NCBI GenBank assembly: GCA_026225435.1
Contig: JAMFST010001469.1
Span: 1 to 5,819, forward strand
Reading direction: 5' to 3'
DNA: 5,819 nt
Origin: Labilithrix luteola
Lineage (GTDB): Bacteria; Myxococcota_A; Polyangia; Polyangiales; Polyangiaceae
Part shown: one piece after another, positions 5,775-5,819 of the stretch
Position numbering within the stretch: position 1 is the first letter of the stretch
Layout: each line of letters starts with the position of its first letter
Made by a program: the position numbers and the translations under genes
Notes under the pieces: model-generated
The model's database searches: none
What the model saw: the letters and a program-made list of their open reading frames with translations, nothing else
Told to the model about the DNA's origin: nothing

Positions 5775-5819
5775 CCTGACCTTCGTCGACCTGCCCTGGC
5801 TGAACGGCCTGACCAGCTC
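5719..5819 (+). CDS. Start of a possible plus-strand membrane or exported protein (partial)
   Basis: An ATG at 5719, preceded by AGAGGAG three bases upstream, opens a frame of 33 codons running off the right edge. It reads MRQPAMMIGAAVTMAL then FGILTFVDLPWLNGLTS, with one long hydrophobic segment (about residues 6-22) like a signal anchor or first membrane helix. Third codon positions are nearly all G or C, as in the real genes. It overlaps the first ~19 codons of the kinase frame on the other strand, exactly where kinase homology has been lost, which favours this strand being the coding one here. ATG at 5734 or 5737 is an alternative start. I do not recognise the family. The segment is short and may instead be the interior of a longer gene joined at a rearrangement. 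Confidence 0.33.
   Translation, partial: MRQPAMMIGAAVTMALFGILTFVDLPWLNGLTS

Noticed and set aside
1..5819. CRISPR arrays, insertion sequences, transposase or phage genes
   Set aside because: No repeat-spacer pattern, no terminal inverted repeats and no mobile-element protein motif seen on either strand.

Overview
This is a GC-rich bacterial chromosomal window in which every securely identified gene lies on the minus strand. They read, in transcription order (right to left): a PfkB-family sugar kinase, a small DUF971/GBBH-like-N metal-site protein, the lipid II flippase MurJ, the ribosome-assembly GTPase EngB, tRNA-Val(CAC), and two tandem paralogous aldehyde dehydrogenases, the second cut by the left edge. 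Strong G/C preference at third codon positions, GTG starts and long antisense mirror ORFs fit a high-GC bacterium. A myxobacterium-like lineage is my guess, but nothing in the window fixes the taxonomy.

Right half (about 2178-5774): a tightly packed housekeeping cluster. The kinase/DUF971 and DUF971/murJ junctions are both GTGA overlaps, where the stop TGA shares bases with a GTG start, so the three are probably translationally coupled. engB follows murJ after 23 bases. MurJ (cell-wall precursor export) and EngB (50S biogenesis) are core growth functions. The kinase and DUF971 protein are accessory partners of unknown physiological link.

Middle (about 1998-2177): a complete 72-nt tRNA-Val(CAC) lies 38 bases after engB. 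A 12-bp palindrome precedes it, and an operator-like TGAC-N5-GTCA repeat lies between it and the first dehydrogenase.

Left third (1-1997): two aldehyde dehydrogenase genes, about 75% identical over the first ~100 comparable residues, evidently a tandem duplication. The 146-base gap between them contains an unusually organised set of inverted repeats. A perfect 11-bp repeat would pair the Shine-Dalgarno of the downstream copy with an anti-Shine-Dalgarno 53 bases away, enclosing a 7-bp inner stem. This candidate cis-regulatory RNA is the most interesting non-coding signal in the window.

Right edge (about 5695-5819): kinase homology stops abruptly, without the usual N-terminal ~50-70 residues. 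The remaining bases read better on the plus strand as the start of a hydrophobic protein behind an AGGAG site. The kinase is therefore truncated, rearranged, or crosses a chimeric junction. There is no stretch over 300 bases without a gene.
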